In this document: piece by piece, positions 1-7,772 of the stretch | Layout: every line of letters starts with the position of its first letter | How positions within the stretch are numbered: the first letter of the stretch is position 1 | Assembly: GCA_004298675.1 (NCBI GenBank) | Contig: SCRI01000038.1 | Span: forward strand, 1-64,000 | Reading direction: 5' to 3' | DNA length: 64,000 nucleotides | DNA from: a bacterium | GTDB lineage: Bacteria; Vulcanimicrobiota; Vulcanimicrobiia; Vulcanimicrobiales; SCRA01 | The notes under the pieces: model-generated | Seen by the model: the letters and a program-made list of their open reading frames with translations, nothing else | Told to the model about the DNA's origin: nothing | Database searches by the model: none | Program-made: the position numbers and the translations under genes

Positions 1-947
1 CGCGCAAGCTCTGCACGGACCTCGGTGTGTGTGGCGAGATCGTCACCGGAGCCCAACTCGAAGCGCTCAACGATACGGAGGCCGCCGCCGCTATCGCCCG
101 CGCGACGATCTTCGCGCGCGTCGCACCGCTGCAGAAGTCACGCGTCGTCAGGCTGGCACAGCGCGCTGGGCTCGACGTGGGGTATCTAGGCGACGGCGTC
201 AACGACGCGGCGGCGCTGCACGACGCCGACGTGGGCATCTCCGTGGATGCCGCCGCCGACGTGGCCAAGGACGCGGCGGACATCGTGCTGGTGACCAAGG
301 ACTTGGGCGTGCTGGCCGACGGCGTGGAAGAGGGGCGCCGCGTCTTCGCCAACACCATCAAGTACGTGCTCATGGCGACGTCTTCGAACTTCGGCAACAT
401 GATCAGTACCGCCATCGGCTCGCTGCTGCTGCCGTTCCTGCCGCTGCTGCCCTCGCAGGTGCTCTTGGGAAACCTGCTCTACGATGCCGGCGAGATGACC
501 ATTCCCTCCGATCGCGTGGATGAGGAGCTGCTGCAGCGCCCGGCGCGCTGGGACATGCCGCTGATACGCCGCTTCATGCTCGCGTTTGGGCCCATCAACG
601 CGCTCATGGACTTCAGCATCTTCGCGTTCATGGCGCTGGTGCTGCACGTGGACGCAGCCACGTTCAGAACGGCCTTCTTCGTGGAGTCCTTCGCCACGCA
701 GACGGTGGTGATCTTCGCGCTGCGCACGCGCCGCAGCATGTGGCGCAGCCGGCCCAGCGCAGCGCTCACGCTGACCACGCTGCTCGCGCTTGGGATTGGC
801 GTGGCGTTGCCGTTTTCCTCACTTGCGCACACGTTGGGATTCACGCCGCTCACGGCGGGGCCGATGCTGGCCATTGCCGTATTGATCGTCGTCTACGTGC
901 TGGTGGTCGAGGCGGCCAAGCGCTGGTTCTTCCGGCGCGCGCTCTAG
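1..947 (+). CDS. mgtA: Magnesium-translocating P-type ATPase, C-terminal part (5' truncated by window edge)
   Basis: The reading frame is open from the first bases, so the gene begins outside the window. The visible part holds the end of the P domain, with GDGVND at about 189-206, and then the C-terminal membrane domain with several hydrophobic segments. The segment LLGNLLYDAGEMTIPSDRVD corresponds to the membrane helix that distinguishes MgtA/MgtB (type IIIB) pumps from Ca2+ or H+ pumps. Such pumps import Mg2+ across the inner membrane using ATP. An mgtC gene follows 13 bases downstream, the classical mgtBC-like pairing. The family call is firm; the choice between mgtA and mgtB is not resolved. 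Confidence 0.9.
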   Translation, partial: RKLCTDLGVCGEIVTGAQLEALNDTEAAAAIARATIFARVAPLQKSRVVRLAQRAGLDVGYLGDGVNDAAALHDADVGISVDAAADVAKDAADIVLVTKDLGVLADGVEEGRRVFANTIKYVLMATSSNFGNMISTAIGSLLLPFLPLLPSQVLLGNLLYDAGEMTIPSDRVDEELLQRPARWDMPLIRRFMLAFGPINALMDFSIFAFMALVLHVDAATFRTAFFVESFATQTVVIFALRTRRSMWRSRPSAALTLTTLLALGIGVALPFSSLAHTLGFTPLTAGPMLAIAVLIVVYVLVVEAAKRWFFRRAL

Positions 948-960
948 CGGAGGGTCGAAC

Positions 961-1620
961 GTGCAGCAGGAGGTCGTGCTCGCCATCGCCGGCAGAACCA
1001 TCGCCGCGGCCGTGCTGGGCGCAGCGATCGGCATGCAGCGGGAGCTGGTCCATCGCCCGGCGGGACTGCGCACCCACATGCTGGTGTCGATAGCGGCCTG
1101 CGCCTTCGCCGAAGCGTCCGGCGCCATGCCGGCAGATCGCGTCGTCGCCGGCGTGGCCACCGGCGTCGGGTTCCTCGGTGCCGGAGCGATCGTGCGTCAA
1201 GGTCTCACGGCCTCTGGGCTCACGACCGCCGCCAGCATCTGGGTCGCCGCCGCAGTCGGCGCCGGCGCCGGCGTTGGTACCGTGGCGGCCTTGACGGCGG
1301 CGTTCGTGGTGACGGCCGTGGCCGTCATCGTCCTTGGCATTCCGGATTGGAAGGTCGCCGCGCTGGTGCGCGCGGAGCAGCGCGTGCAGGTGATCGTGCG
1401 CTTCGATACCAACGAGACGACGGCGGAAGAAATTCGCGAGCAGCTGGCGCGAGATTTCACCAACGTGCGAGTGGTTGCCAGCCTCTGCTTCGAGCGCAGC
1501 GGTCAGACGCTGGAAAGTTCGGTTTCGTACGATCTCGGCGTGCCCGTGGGGTGCGACCCATGGGAGCGCTTGGCCGTCTTAGGCCAGCGCGCCGGGATCT
1601 TCCGCATCGACGTTGCCTGA
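961..1620 (+). CDS. mgtC: MgtC/SapB family membrane protein
   Basis: This 219-residue protein has an N-terminal MgtC/SapB membrane domain of four to five hydrophobic helices, with the hallmark GMQRELVHRPAGLRTHMLV near residues 23-41 and VGFLGAGAIVRQG near 74-86. A soluble ACT-like tail of about 70 residues follows. MgtC proteins act in Mg2+-limitation adaptation, in some bacteria by inhibiting the F1Fo ATP synthase. The GTG start at 961 sits behind a GGAGGG-type ribosome site. It is probably cotranscribed with the upstream Mg2+ ATPase. Its last 42 bases overlap the tail of the convergent universal stress gene. Confidence 0.92.
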   Translation: MQQEVVLAIAGRTIAAAVLGAAIGMQRELVHRPAGLRTHMLVSIAACAFAEASGAMPADRVVAGVATGVGFLGAGAIVRQGLTASGLTTAASIWVAAAVGAGAGVGTVAALTAAFVVTAVAVIVLGIPDWKVAALVRAEQRVQVIVRFDTNETTAEEIREQLARDFTNVRVVASLCFERSGQTLESSVSYDLGVPVGCDPWERLAVLGQRAGIFRIDVA

Positions 1621-2088
1621 GGAGCGCGGCGGGGCGGCGGGGGGCAGGATCAAAACCGGGACGTTGGCGCGGCGCAAGACCTCCTCGGTGACGCTGCCCA
1701 GCAGTGCGCGCGCCGCACCGTGCCGCCCGTGTGTGCCCATGATGATGAGATCGACGCCCTGGGCTCGAGCCACGTCGAGGATGCCGCGCACCGGGTTGGC
1801 GCGCACGCTGCAGGTCCGTGCGTTCAGACCGAGTTGCGCCGCGCGAGCTTGCGCACGCTCGAGTACGTGCGCCGACCACCAAGCCAGCGCCTCCGGCGAC
1901 TCGACGTTCATGCCCGTGGGGAGCGGCTCGTCGAGTACGTAGCCCGGAACCGGCACCTGGACGTGGCAAAACACCAGGGTCGTGCGCTCCTCCTGCGCGA
2001 GCGAGAGCGCGTAACGGACTGCAGCTTCCGAGGGCGGCCCACCGTCGACGGGTACGAGAATGGTGCGAATCTCCATCGGCACCGGCAT
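1579..2088 (-). CDS. Universal stress protein UspA family (1)
   Basis: The product is a single Usp domain of about 165 residues. It starts with TILVPVDGGPPSEAAVRYAL, and near the C terminus has the ATP-binding loop IIMGTHGRHGAARALLGSV, which matches G-2x-G-9x-G(S/T). ATP-binding Usp proteins support survival under starvation, hypoxia or NO. The start is either ATG 2088 or ATG 2076; no strong ribosome site separates them. The gene converges on mgtC and overlaps its end. A second canonical Usp and one divergent Usp-like gene lie within the next 6 kb. Confidence 0.88.
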   Translation of the reverse strand: MPVPMEIRTILVPVDGGPPSEAAVRYALSLAQEERTTLVFCHVQVPVPGYVLDEPLPTGMNVESPEALAWWSAHVLERAQARAAQLGLNARTCSVRANPVRGILDVARAQGVDLIIMGTHGRHGAARALLGSVTEEVLRRANVPVLILPPAAPPRSSGNVDAEDPGALA

Positions 2089-2209
2089 AGCACACCCGCG
2101 GCGATTGCCATGCGAAGAAGCGATGAACACGAATTCCCACCGGCATCATGCCGTTCGCCCACCACGCGGGCATGATGGTGCCGTCAACCTATCTGGACAG
2201 GAGGGGAAG

Positions 2210-2677
2210 ATGACCGAGGTCTTGATCGTGGATGAGGTGGCCTGCGCGGCCGAGCATGTGCCGGAGTACCTGGCGCAGGCATTGGGGACGCAGCCGGGTA
2301 CGGAGGAGCTCGGCGCCTACCGCCTGGAGGTGCCGTTCGAGGAGTTGGGGCTGCCGGAGCTCGGAGAGTTCGCGCGCCGTGTCGAGGTTAAGCTGGGCAA
2401 GCCCCAGAGCCGCCCCGTCTTCGGTAGCCTGAACGAATTGCGCATCCCCATCTCGTGGGAGGTGCCGGGGCGCGGCGAGTTCCCCATCTTCGAAGGCTTC
2501 CTCGAAGTGACGCCGCTGGCGGAGCACCGCTCGCAACTCGCGGTTTCCGGTGCTTACCGTCCGCCGGGGGGACCCGTCGGCGCGATCTTCGATGCGGCGG
2601 TCGGGCACCGTATCGCCGACGCGACGGTGCGCCACTTCCTGGCCGGCATGCGGCGCGAGATCGAATTTCGCTGCTAA
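2210..2677 (+). CDS. SRPBCC-like (START/polyketide-cyclase fold) protein, paralogue 1
   Basis: This is a small soluble protein of 155 residues with an alternating beta pattern and a long C-terminal helix, consistent with the SRPBCC hydrophobic-pocket fold. The signature YRPPGGPVGAIFDAAVGHRI followed by ATVRHFL recurs in three more proteins in this window. The ATG at 2210 has a strong ribosome site AGGAGGGG. No ligand or function can be inferred from sequence alone. It converges on ispH with a 4-base overlap. The fold assignment is by pattern and is moderately sure. Confidence 0.65.
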   Translation: MTEVLIVDEVACAAEHVPEYLAQALGTQPGTEELGAYRLEVPFEELGLPELGEFARRVEVKLGKPQSRPVFGSLNELRIPISWEVPGRGEFPIFEGFLEVTPLAEHRSQLAVSGAYRPPGGPVGAIFDAAVGHRIADATVRHFLAGMRREIEFRC

Positions 2678-3681
2678 GCGCGCGGCGGAGCGGAGCGTGC
2701 CGGCTGCGCCTCCAATTGCAGCAGCTCGCGCGGTGGCGTGAAGATGATGTCGGGCTCGCGCTTGCCGAAAGCGCGCACTTCGAACGTGCCCAACTGCTGC
2801 AGGCGCGCCAGAATGCTCTGCACGAGGTGCTCGGGTGAGGAGGCTCCGGCAGTCACGCCGATCGTGCGCTTGCCGGCGACCCAGGCGGGATCGATGGCGT
2901 CGGGGTGATCGATGAGGTAGGCCGTCGTACCCGCCTGGGCCGCGCTCTCGCGCAGGCGCTGGGAGTTGGAGCTATTCTCGGAACCCACCACCAGCACCAG
3001 TTCGGCCGCGGCAGCGAGCGACTTCACGGCCTCTTGGCGATTCTGCGTGGCGTAGCAGATGTCGTCCCGTGACGGCGTCACGAGCGCGGGGAAGCGCGCC
3101 TTGAGGGTGTCGATAATCGCGCGCGTGTCGTCGATGCTGAGCGTGGTCTGCGTGACGACGGCGACGTGCTCTGGATCGGGAACCTCGAAGACGCGTGCCT
3201 GCTCGACGTTCTCCACGAGGCCGATGCGCCCCGGTATCTCGCCCAGCGTACCGGCAACCTCGTCGTGATACTTGTGACCGACCAAGATCACGAAGCGCCC
3301 CTCGTTGGCGAATTTGATCGCCTCGAAGTGCACCTTCGATACCAGGGGGCAGGTTGCGTCGATCACCAGGAGGTTGCGCTCGACCGCGCTGCGGCGCACT
3401 TCGGGTGAGACGCCATGAGCACTGAAGACGAGCAGCGATCCCACAGGCACCGCGGCGACGTCCTCGACGAAGATGACGCCGCGCGCTTGAAAACGCTGCA
3501 CGACGTCGCGGTTGTGAACGATCTCTTTGCGGACGTAGACCGGACCGTCGTGAATCTCCAGCAACCGGTCGATGATCTCTATCGCGCGTTCAACTCCGGC
3601 GCAGAATCCGCGCGGGTTGGCGAGCAGAATCGTGCCGGTCTCGACGGCGGTACCGGTCGGGGTCGCGGTGCTCTCGGTCAT
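2674..3681 (-). CDS. ispH: 4-hydroxy-3-methylbut-2-enyl diphosphate reductase
   Basis: IspH (LytB) carries out the last step of the MEP isoprenoid pathway, reducing HMBPP to IPP and DMAPP with a [4Fe-4S] cluster. The three cluster cysteines are visible in NPRGFCAGVERA near the N terminus, IDATCPLVSKVH in the middle and RDDICYATQNRQ in the last third. The conserved FSAHGVSPEV is also present, as is the SENSSNSQRL substrate loop. ATG 3681 begins just before the conserved core; the longer frame upstream is Arg/Pro-rich and not conserved. It is divergent from the response regulator at 3808. Confidence 0.96.
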   Translation of the reverse strand: MTESTATPTGTAVETGTILLANPRGFCAGVERAIEIIDRLLEIHDGPVYVRKEIVHNRDVVQRFQARGVIFVEDVAAVPVGSLLVFSAHGVSPEVRRSAVERNLLVIDATCPLVSKVHFEAIKFANEGRFVILVGHKYHDEVAGTLGEIPGRIGLVENVEQARVFEVPDPEHVAVVTQTTLSIDDTRAIIDTLKARFPALVTPSRDDICYATQNRQEAVKSLAAAAELVLVVGSENSSNSQRLRESAAQAGTTAYLIDHPDAIDPAWVAGKRTIGVTAGASSPEHLVQSILARLQQLGTFEVRAFGKREPDIIFTPPRELLQLEAQPARSAPPRA

Positions 3682-3807
3682 CGTAAGCGGGGGTTTCCGC
3701 CGGAGGCTTCCGGCGCCTGCCTGCGCGCCGGCGCCGGGAGCGACCGCGGTCGCTGCGTTCTCCGGCCATTCGCATGTTCTTCGCGGGGCTTCCCTAGGCT
3801 CTCCGGG
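3682..3807. promoter_or_regulatory. Divergent intergenic region ispH / response regulator 1
   Basis: This 126-base gap separates the divergent ispH and response regulator 1. A TAGGCT box at 3795-3800 lies only 7 bases before the ATG at 3808 and fits a -10 element of a leaderless transcript. I see no clear -35 hexamer and no ribosome-binding site. Confidence 0.45.
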
Positions 3808-4560
3808 ATGGGCAGCGCGATAAGCACGCCGCATGGTAACGGTGCGGCGGCGGCGAATATCAAGACCGTGGCCGGAGAGAAGATTCTCGTCGTCGACGAC
3901 GAGCCGGGCATCGTCGATTTCCTGAAGGCCTATCTCGTGCGCGAAGGCTTCGAGGTGGCGACCGCGCTCACCGCCGCCGAAGCGCTGGCGCTAGCTCGCG
4001 CCGACGAACCCGATCTCATGATTCTCGACCTCACGCTGCCGGATGGCAACGGTTACGACGTCTATCGTACCGTCTCGGCGCGCCGGCGTGTGCCCACGAT
4101 CATGCTCACGGCCCGCGGCGAGGAGATCGACCGCATCGCGGGTCTCGAGATGGGTGCCGACGACTACGTGACCAAGCCGTTCTCCCCGCGCGAGGTGACG
4201 GCGCGCGCGCGTGCGATCCTGCGCCGCTCGCTGCGCAACTCTGCGTTCGACGGCGTTGCGGAGACGACGCGCGTGCGCGGTCTCGCGATCGACCGTGTGG
4301 CCCACGAGGTACGCGTGAACGGCCGTGTGGTTGGCGTGACGCCTACGGAGTTCCGGATCTTGACGGCCCTGGCCGAGCACGCGGGTCAGGTGCTGACCAG
4401 AGTGCAGCTGCTCGACTACTTACAGGACGACGGTTCGATCTTCGAGCGTACACTCGATCGGCATATCGGAAATCTGCGCAGAAAGATCGAACCGGATCCC
4501 GTTCACCCCAGCTACGTCGTGACGGTCTTCGGCGTCGGCTACAAGATGCGAAAGGTATAG
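3808..4560 (+). CDS. OmpR/PhoB-family response regulator (1)
   Basis: A receiver domain (residues about 24-135) has the acidic pair VVDDE, phosphoacceptor D74 in LMILDLTLPDG, and the switch Thr/Lys in IMLTARG and VTKPF. It is followed by a winged-helix DNA-binding domain ending in FGVGYKMRKV. A 20-residue Gly/Ala-rich tail precedes the receiver, so GTG near 3868 is an alternative start. It is one of three close paralogues (5814 and 7773). Its partner kinase position is occupied only by a 62-residue remnant at 4567, so it is probably driven by a kinase encoded elsewhere or by cross-talk. Confidence 0.92.
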   Translation: MGSAISTPHGNGAAAANIKTVAGEKILVVDDEPGIVDFLKAYLVREGFEVATALTAAEALALARADEPDLMILDLTLPDGNGYDVYRTVSARRRVPTIMLTARGEEIDRIAGLEMGADDYVTKPFSPREVTARARAILRRSLRNSAFDGVAETTRVRGLAIDRVAHEVRVNGRVVGVTPTEFRILTALAEHAGQVLTRVQLLDYLQDDGSIFERTLDRHIGNLRRKIEPDPVHPSYVVTVFGVGYKMRKV

Positions 4561-4566
4561 GCGCCA

Positions 4567-4755
4567 ATGGATCGTCGTCCGCGCGTTGGGCGCGTGCTCA
4601 GAGATCAGCTTTCCGACGCGTTGGCGGTCGCGCAAGCTGCGCTGGAGGGCATGCTCGACGAAGTCGTGCCGCTGGATCGGGAGCACGTCCATCGGGCGCT
4701 CGAGGCCGTGCAGGCGGCCGGGGCATTGGTCAAGGAGGCCGGCGAGGGACTCTAG
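4567..4755 (+). CDS. Orphan 62-residue DHp-like helical hairpin lacking the phosphoacceptor histidine
   Basis: This tiny reading frame begins 6 bases after response regulator 1. Its sequence LRDQLSDALAVAQAALEGML aligns with LRHEIGNPLAIAQANVEGML of the kinase at 8463 and with the kinase at 6503, continuing as a helical hairpin. The phosphoacceptor His is replaced by Asp (D13), and there is no ATPase domain. It looks like a kinase reduced to a dimerisation hairpin, which could still bind the regulator or sequester kinases. A decaying pseudogene is the alternative. The alignment is seen directly; the function is inference. Confidence 0.6.
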   Translation: MDRRPRVGRVLRDQLSDALAVAQAALEGMLDEVVPLDREHVHRALEAVQAAGALVKEAGEGL

Positions 4756-4759
4756 CGCG

Positions 4760-5212
4760 CTAGGCGCTGGCCGCGTGCACGGCCACGCGCAGCAAGCGCG
4801 AGTTGGGCGTTGCCGCCAGGACGTGACGGGCGTCGGTGGAGGGGAGCGGGTCGGCAAGCTCCGCCAGGAGCACCTCGGCGGCAAAGCCTTGCGCCACTGC
4901 CGCCACCGTCTCCAGCAGCGGTCCCCATGAGACCACGAGGGTTACGGCGCGCCCTGCGCCGCGCAGGCGTGCGCTGAGCGCATGCAGTTGACGGAGTGCC
5001 TCCAGCTCCCGCGCGTCCGCCGTCGGTTCGCGCAAGCGTTGGTCGTAGGGCAGGCTTGCCGGCTCCGGCAGGCGCAGCACCGCGAGCAAGAGGATGCGCA
5101 CCGGACGCTCGATGAGGTCGGCGACGACCGCTTCGACGATACGCTGGTCGACGGGCGTGGCAAGCGGAACGACGATGGTTGGAAGCACGCCCCAAGCATC
5201 GCTGGGGGGCAT
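4760..5212 (-). CDS. Divergent universal-stress-like protein
   Basis: About 150 residues start with TIVVPLATPVDQRIVEAVVA, resembling the first beta-alpha unit of Usp proteins. The later part, AQGFAAEVLLAELADP, resembles the end of a Usp domain, but the ATP-binding G-2x-G-9x-G motif is absent, so it is probably a non-ATP-binding member. ATG 5212 has GAGGA at good spacing; ATG 5248 is an alternative. It is divergent from the SRPBCC gene at 5282 and converges on the DHp remnant. The assignment rests on context and N-terminal similarity. Confidence 0.55.
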   Translation of the reverse strand: MPPSDAWGVLPTIVVPLATPVDQRIVEAVVADLIERPVRILLLAVLRLPEPASLPYDQRLREPTADARELEALRQLHALSARLRGAGRAVTLVVSWGPLLETVAAVAQGFAAEVLLAELADPLPSTDARHVLAATPNSRLLRVAVHAASA

Positions 5213-5269
5213 GAAGTCCTCGCGAACGGCGCGGGAGGAATTCTTCATAGATTCGTGGCGCGCGCAGGC

Positions 5270-5275
5270 TAGGAT
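5270..5275 (+). promoter_or_regulatory. Candidate -10 box TAGGAT of leaderless transcript
   Basis: TAGGAT ends 6 bases before the ATG at 5282, and no Shine-Dalgarno sequence fits between them. The same geometry occurs at 3808, 5814, 10767, 33023 and 45769. Confidence 0.4.
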
Positions 5276-5281
5276 GGGTGC

Positions 5282-5845
5282 ATGCCGCAGGTGTTGCTTT
5301 CGGAGACGTTGCTCAGTAGCCCGGACGTGGTGGCGGTCGCGCTGCAGCGGGTCTTGGAGCGCCTAGCGGTCATGTCGCGCCACGGCGAGCTCTCCCTGAG
5401 CGTGCCCCTGGCGGCGCTGCATCTACCCGGCGTCGGCGACCTCAGCGCGCCGGTCGTGCTGGCGCTGGGGGAGTCCACCCGCAGCGGTACGGAGGGCAGC
5501 ATCCCCATCCGGCTGAAGGGCCGGCGCTCGGAGCGGCTCTTCCCCGCCTTCTCCGGCGTGCTGCGGATTCACGCGGTGGCTCAGCGCCGGGCCGATTTGA
5601 CGCTGGACGGGCACTACACGCCCCCGGCGGGCCAACTGGGTGCGCTCGCCGATGCCACGCTGTTGCGTTCGGCGGCGCGCATGAGCTTGCGTACCTTCCT
5701 CGACCGCTTGGCCGACGAGGTGGCGCGGGAGCTCGAGACCCCTGAGATGCTCTATTCCGAACGCTCACAAGTTCTTCCCGAGCCCGGAAGCAGGGTCACC
5801 TATGCTCGGTCCCATGAGCGGCAAGCACATCCTGATCGCGGATGA
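5282..5845 (+). CDS. SRPBCC-like protein, paralogue 2
   Basis: This 187-residue protein shares the family signature with the others here: YTPPAGQLGALADATLLRSA followed by MSLRTFLDRL. It has the same overall order: N-terminal strand/helix, central beta strands, then a long C-terminal helix. Its last 32 bases overlap the start of response regulator 2, and the putative -10 of that regulator lies inside this reading frame. The final 25 residues are unlike the paralogues and may be a by-product of the overlap. Function is unknown. Confidence 0.6.
   Translation: MPQVLLSETLLSSPDVVAVALQRVLERLAVMSRHGELSLSVPLAALHLPGVGDLSAPVVLALGESTRSGTEGSIPIRLKGRRSERLFPAFSGVLRIHAVAQRRADLTLDGHYTPPAGQLGALADATLLRSAARMSLRTFLDRLADEVARELETPEMLYSERSQVLPEPGSRVTYARSHERQAHPDRG
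5801..5806 (+). promoter_or_regulatory. Candidate -10 box TATGCT for response regulator 2
   Basis: TATGCT lies 7 bases before ATG 5814 and inside the end of the upstream coding region. There is no ribosome site in the gap, suggesting a leaderless transcript. Confidence 0.4.
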
Positions 5846-6503
5846 CGAGCCGCGGATCGGCGAGGTCCTAGCCGCCTACCTCCAGCGGGAAGGCTTCCGG
5901 ATCTCCATTGCCGAGACCGCGGCCAGTGCGACGGCGCTTGCCCTGGAAGAGCGTCCCGACTTGATGATCCTGGATCTGACCCTCCCGGACGGCAGCGGCC
6001 TCGACGTCTTCCGCAATGTGCAGTCCGCCGCCAGCATCCCCACCATCATCCTCACCGCGCGCGCCGACGAGATCGACCGCATCGTCGGGCTGGAGATGGG
6101 TGCCGACGACTACGTGACCAAGCCGTTCTCTCCGCGCGAGGTTTCTGCGCGCGTGCGGGCCGTGCTGCGGCGGGCCTCCCGCGAACCCGAGGAGCGCTCG
6201 GACGAGCCGTTGCGCGTGGGCGATCTCACCGTCGACCCTCAGGCCCACGAAGTGCGCGTCGGCGGCGCGCTCGTGCCCGTCACCCCCGCTGAGTTCCGCA
6301 TTCTTCAGGCGTTCTTCGCCCACGCCGGACAGGTGCTCACGCGCGAAGAGCTGCTCGACATCCTCGACGATACCGGCACGATCTACGAGCGCACACTGGA
6401 TCGTCACGTCAACAATCTGCGGCGCAAGATCGAGCCGGACCTCGAGAACCCGCGCTACATCCTCACCGTCTACGGCGTCGGCTACAAGCTGCGGAGAGAT
6501 TGA
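5814..6503 (+). CDS. OmpR/PhoB-family response regulator (2)
   Basis: This 229-residue regulator has a receiver with IADDE, phosphoacceptor D54 in LMILDLTLPDG, LTARAD and VTKPF. A winged helix follows with TIYERTLDRHVNNLRRKIEP and the C-terminal YGVGYKLRRD. The DNA-recognition segment is nearly the same as in paralogues 1 and 3, so the three may share binding sites. Its stop overlaps the ATG of the kinase-like gene at 6503 (TGATG), so the two are translationally coupled. Confidence 0.93.
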   Translation: MSGKHILIADDEPRIGEVLAAYLQREGFRISIAETAASATALALEERPDLMILDLTLPDGSGLDVFRNVQSAASIPTIILTARADEIDRIVGLEMGADDYVTKPFSPREVSARVRAVLRRASREPEERSDEPLRVGDLTVDPQAHEVRVGGALVPVTPAEFRILQAFFAHAGQVLTREELLDILDDTGTIYERTLDRHVNNLRRKIEPDLENPRYILTVYGVGYKLRRD

Positions 6504-7270
6504 TGGTGGAGAAGATCCTGCACGCGATCGACGAGACCATGTTGGGTTCGTGGCGCGAGGCGAGCGCGCAGCTCAAATCCATCGACGACGCCGGCTCCGA
6601 GGCGCTGGCGGCGCGCTTGCTGGAGCTGGTCGATCAACTCGAGCAGGAGGAGGCGGGGCGCTCCGAGCAGCACGCGCGCTTGGGCCACGAGATCGGCAAT
6701 ACGCTGGCGGTGGCGCTGGCGACGCTGGAGGGGATGCTCGACGGTGTGGTGGAGCGCGACGACGTGGGCCTGGAGAAGGTGCACGATGCCGTGCGCGTGG
6801 CCGGAGCAATCTTGGCCGAGACGGGGCAGGAGCACGGCGACGCCGCGGCCGCGCCGATCGTGTTGGAGACGTTCGCGCTCTGCGCCATGATCGAGGAAGA
6901 GTTGGCTGCGGCGAGCGTGATGGCGGCGCCCAAGGAGATCCAACTGCGCCACGACGGCGCCGGCGAGGGCGGCGGCTGCACCGCCTATCGCGGCAATCCC
7001 AGCCGGACGCGACGGCTCTTGCGCGAGGTCTTGCAAGGAGTGGTGCGTTCGACGCCCCCCGGCAGCGTGATTCACCTGCGCCACGTTGCGCGTGACGCCA
7101 TGCTGGTCGTAACGGTGCGCAGCGACAACTCGTCTGGGTATCCCACGCAGCGGATGAGCCTGTCGGCGGTGGCGCGGCTCTTGCGTCACCTGCACGACCG
7201 GGCGCGGGTGGCGGCGGTGGAACACTCGGCCTTGCGCCTCCACATTCCGCTGCCGGCCGCGCCGCTCTGA
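6503..7270 (+). CDS. Kinase-dead histidine-kinase-like protein (DHp with His, degenerate ATPase domain)
   Basis: The N terminus (ILHAIDETMLGSWREA) and DHp hairpin, with phosphoacceptor H62 in LGHEIGN, match the intact kinase at 8463. The C-terminal domain is recognisable from YRGNPSRTRRLLREVLQGVV and STPPGS, but the N-box Asn is lost and no DxGxG or GxGLG box can be found. It should not bind or hydrolyse ATP normally. It could be phosphorylated by a related kinase or act as a phosphatase or phosphotransfer partner for response regulator 2. No membrane segment is present, so it is cytosolic. Confidence 0.75.
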   Translation: MVEKILHAIDETMLGSWREASAQLKSIDDAGSEALAARLLELVDQLEQEEAGRSEQHARLGHEIGNTLAVALATLEGMLDGVVERDDVGLEKVHDAVRVAGAILAETGQEHGDAAAAPIVLETFALCAMIEEELAAASVMAAPKEIQLRHDGAGEGGGCTAYRGNPSRTRRLLREVLQGVVRSTPPGSVIHLRHVARDAMLVVTVRSDNSSGYPTQRMSLSAVARLLRHLHDRARVAAVEHSALRLHIPLPAAPL

Positions 7271-7285
7271 ACGTGGAGGTAGAGG

Positions 7286-7735
7286 ATGTTCAAGAAGCTG
7301 CTGGTGCCGGTTGACGGGTCGGCGCCGTCGAATGCGGCGGTGGAGCTGGCCATCGATGCGGCTCGCGCGCAGGCTGCGCAGATCGTGTTCTGTCACGTGC
7401 TAGACATCGTGCCGTTGCTCGCGCTCGGAGGCTCGGCCACGATGGATCCTACCGCCATCATCGAGTCGCAACGCGAGCTGGGCGAGCAGTATCTCGCTTC
7501 GGCCGCCGAGCGTGCCCGCGCCGCCGGCTTGGATCCGCGCACGGAGATGGTTGAAGGCGAGCCCGTACAGGGCATTTTGGAGTTGGCGCAGCGCGAACGG
7601 GTCGACGCGATCGTCATGGGCAGCCACGGCCGGGGCGGCATCGCCCGCATGGTGCTGGGCAGCAAAACGGAGGGGGTCTTGCGGCGTGCACCGGTGCCGG
7701 TGCTCGTCGCCCCCACGGTGGCGCCGGTCCCGTAG
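7286..7735 (+). CDS. Universal stress protein UspA family (2)
   Basis: This is a canonical 149-residue Usp domain, starting MFKKLLVPVDGSAPSNAAVE and ending with the ATP-binding loop IVMGSHGRGGIARMVLGSKT (G-2x-G-9x-G-S/T). ATG 7286 has the ribosome site TGGAGGTAGAGG. It sits between the second and third response regulator pairs in the same direction and is probably part of the same transcript. The regulators may well control it. Confidence 0.93.
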   Translation: MFKKLLVPVDGSAPSNAAVELAIDAARAQAAQIVFCHVLDIVPLLALGGSATMDPTAIIESQRELGEQYLASAAERARAAGLDPRTEMVEGEPVQGILELAQRERVDAIVMGSHGRGGIARMVLGSKTEGVLRRAPVPVLVAPTVAPVP

Positions 7736-7772
7736 CGGGGAAGCGAGCGCTCCAGCGCCGAATGCGCTGGGC

